DNA of 16,656 bases from Deltaproteobacteria bacterium (lineage in GTDB: Bacteria > Desulfobacterota > Desulfuromonadia > Desulfuromonadales > Geothermobacteraceae), in NCBI GenBank assembly GCA_003695205.1, contig RFIO01000079.1:1-16656 (forward strand), written 5' to 3'. The notes under the pieces were generated by a model that was given only the letters and a program-made list of their open reading frames with translations, was not told the DNA's origin and ran no database searches. The position numbers and the translations under genes were made by a program. This document shows positions 14,974-16,656 of the stretch, in pieces; the first letter of the stretch is position 1; each line of letters begins with the position of its first letter.

Positions 14974-16656
14974 ATGCCAAGGCTCTGTGTGACCCTGCTG
15001 TTGACCCTCTGGCTCGGATTGGCATCTTCGGCAAGCGCCGTGCAACTGCCGGGCAGTCTCGATACGCCGCCGGCGACCGACCGCGAGGTATACGACGATG
15101 GCCTGAGTGCCTGGGAACAGGGGCGCCAGGATGACGCCCTGCGTCTGCTGCGCGGCCTGGTGGTCAGCTCGCCCCAATCTGTCTTCTCCGGCCAGGCCGC
15201 CCTGGTGCTGGCCCGTATCTTCTACCTGCAGGACAGCCTGGAGGAGGCCCGCCTCTATCTCGATCGTGCCGGGGATCGTGCCGGGACGGTCGAATACCAA
15301 CTGATCCAGGCCGCCCTGGCCGTCGCCGAAGGACGCGCCAGCGAAGGGCTTCCCCGGCTCAGAAGCATCCATCCTGTCGATCTTGGGCCGCGTGACCGTT
15401 ACCTGCGGGCCCGCGCCCTGGCCCGGGCTCTGGACGCTTCCGGTGAGAGCCTTGAGGCGGTACTGGTGCTGCACCAGGCCGTCGATGATGCCGAAGGGCT
15501 GCTGGAAGACGATGACCGGTCGCTCCAGCAGGAGGCACACCGCCTGCTGGCAGCACTTGATGACAGCGAGCTGCGCGAAGCCGGCTTCATGCTGCGCGGT
15601 ACCGCGGTCGGCCAGATCGCCCGCCTGCTGGAGGCAGAGCGACTTGTGTCCAGTGGCGACGAGGCCGCGGCCCTCGAGCTGGTGCGCCAGCTTGTTTTCG
15701 AGCCGGTTGCTTTTGCCTACAAACGCGATGCGGTGCTGCTGCTAGACCGACTGACCGGCCAGCCCTGGTTGCAGCGAGCCGTCGGGGTGATGCTGCCGCT
15801 CTCCGGGCGCTATGCCGCCTTCGGCGAACTGGTCCGGCGCGGCATGGAGCTGGCGCGCGAGGTTCACGGCCAGGATTCGGTCCGTTTCCTCTATGTCGAT
15901 GTTGCCGAAGCCGATGTCGCCCTTGAGGTCGACCGACTTGCGAACGAGGAGCGGGTCATGGCCCTGGCCGGGCCGATCACCGGAAACCGCGCTTTTGAGG
16001 CCGCCCGGCAGGCGCAGTTTCAGCGGCTGCCCATCCTCTCCCTGGCCCAGCGCGATGGCATCCCGCAGCTCGGTGAATACGTCTTCCGCAATTCCCTGAC
16101 CAGCCGGTTGCAGGCCCGGGCCCTGGCCCGTTATGCGGTCGAGCGCATGGGCTACGAATCCTTCGGTATCCTGCGGCCCCAGAGCCGCCTGGGCGAGGAG
16201 TTCGCCCGCGTCTTTACCGAGGAGGTTGAAGCACTCGGCGCCCTGGTGGTCGACGAGGAGATCTATCCTGTCGATGCCACCGATTTTCGCGTGCAGATCA
16301 AGCATCTTATGGGCGAGGACCCCGAGCGTCCGGATGACCCGGCAGACTGGAGCGAGGAGGAGCAGATCGAGGATCTGTTCGTGCCCGATTTCCCGCCGGT
16401 TTGCTTCGATGCCCTGTTCATTCCTGACTACGCCGACAAGATCGAGCTGATCGCGCCGCAGCTCCCCTTCTACGGCATCAAGGACGTTCCCCTGCTCGGC
16501 ATCAACGGCTGGAACGACCCCGATCTGTTGCGTCATGCCGGCCGCTATGTCGAAGGCGCTGTCTTTGCCGACGGGTTTTTCCGTTACAGCCCCTATCCCT
16601 TTGTGCAGGACTTTGTGCATCGCTACACGGAGGTCTACGGCGAAGAGCCATCGATC
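14974..16656 (+). CDS. Penicillin-binding-protein-activator-like protein (TPR plus periplasmic-binding fold), 3' end missing
   Basis: The frame is open from ATG 14974 (AAGGAG 6 nt upstream) to the window end, 561 codons without a stop. The N-terminus MPRLCVTLLLTLWLGLASSA ends in a type I signal peptide with a likely SASA cleavage site near residue 22; no lipobox is seen, unlike E. coli LpoA. Residues about 40-250 are Ala/Leu-rich paired helices (TPR-like: DDALRLLRGLVVSSPQSVFS, EEARLYLDRAGDRAG). From residue 268 a periplasmic-binding-protein type I domain starts (AVGVMLPLSGRYAAFGELVR, ALAGPITGNRAF, FGILRPQSRLGEEFARVF). This layout is that of LpoA/YraM-type activators of peptidoglycan synthases and of branched-chain amino-acid binding proteins. 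An acidic loop (GEDPERPDDPADWSEEEQIE) interrupts the second half. It follows dnaJ by 32 nt and is probably co-transcribed with it. Confidence 0.85.
   Translation, partial: MPRLCVTLLLTLWLGLASSASAVQLPGSLDTPPATDREVYDDGLSAWEQGRQDDALRLLRGLVVSSPQSVFSGQAALVLARIFYLQDSLEEARLYLDRAGDRAGTVEYQLIQAALAVAEGRASEGLPRLRSIHPVDLGPRDRYLRARALARALDASGESLEAVLVLHQAVDDAEGLLEDDDRSLQQEAHRLLAALDDSELREAGFMLRGTAVGQIARLLEAERLVSSGDEAAALELVRQLVFEPVAFAYKRDAVLLLDRLTGQPWLQRAVGVMLPLSGRYAAFGELVRRGMELAREVHGQDSVRFLYVDVAEADVALEVDRLANEERVMALAGPITGNRAFEAARQAQFQRLPILSLAQRDGIPQLGEYVFRNSLTSRLQARALARYAVERMGYESFGILRPQSRLGEEFARVFTEEVEALGALVVDEEIYPVDATDFRVQIKHLMGEDPERPDDPADWSEEEQIEDLFVPDFPPVCFDALFIPDYADKIELIAPQLPFYGIKDVPLLGINGWNDPDLLRHAGRYVEGAVFADGFFRYSPYPFVQDFVHRYTEVYGEEPSI

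Overview
This window is about 16.7 kb of GC-rich bacterial chromosome. The hrcA-grpE-dnaK-dnaJ order with a CIRCE operator, hemW directly upstream, a penicillin-binding-protein-activator-like gene directly downstream, and the general protein character fit a Gram-negative anaerobe of the Desulfuromonadales/Geobacterales type. That placement is an inference from gene content, since no rRNA or other phylogenetic marker was compared. I see no mobile elements, tRNAs, rRNAs or CRISPR arrays.

Region 1 (1-348, minus strand) is the 5' part of a carbon-nitrogen hydrolase (nitrilase/omega-amidase type). It is transcribed leftward from a good sigma70-like promoter in the intergenic region 349-644.

Region 2 (645-8339, plus strand) is a tightly packed membrane-protein operon of the Mrp/Mnh cation:proton antiporter family. 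The order is mnhE, mnhF, mnhG, an MbhD-type subunit, an MbhE-type subunit, mnhB, mnhC, mnhD, a second MrpD/NuoL-M-type subunit, a 45-aa one-helix protein, a 90-aa two-helix protein, and a third, larger antiporter-like subunit. The first eight genes have the same order as the antiporter module (mbhA-H) of archaeal membrane-bound hydrogenase, but no hydrogenase subunits follow. The large N-terminal half of MrpA is absent as such; its C-terminal domains are present as two separate small genes. Most genes overlap by 1-4 nt, which suggests coupled translation of one complex. The third large subunit has Asn where the other two have the conserved TM7 Lys.

Region 3 (8347-9958) is a universal-stress-family protein directly behind the antiporter genes, followed by hemW (radical-SAM heme chaperone), whose TTG start lies inside the end of the usp gene.

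Region 4 (9959-14941) is the heat-shock operon hrcA-grpE-dnaK-dnaJ. A TTGACA/TATGTT promoter is followed directly by a near-perfect CIRCE operator, so HrcA should repress its own operon. The leader between CIRCE and hrcA can fold into a GC-rich hairpin and then a terminator-like hairpin with a T-run. A competing pairing looks like an antiterminator, so this is a possible second layer of control. A strong intrinsic terminator lies between dnaK and dnaJ and probably lowers dnaJ expression relative to dnaK.

Region 5 (14974-end) is an exported TPR plus periplasmic-binding-protein-fold protein related to LpoA-type penicillin-binding protein activators, cut off by the window edge.
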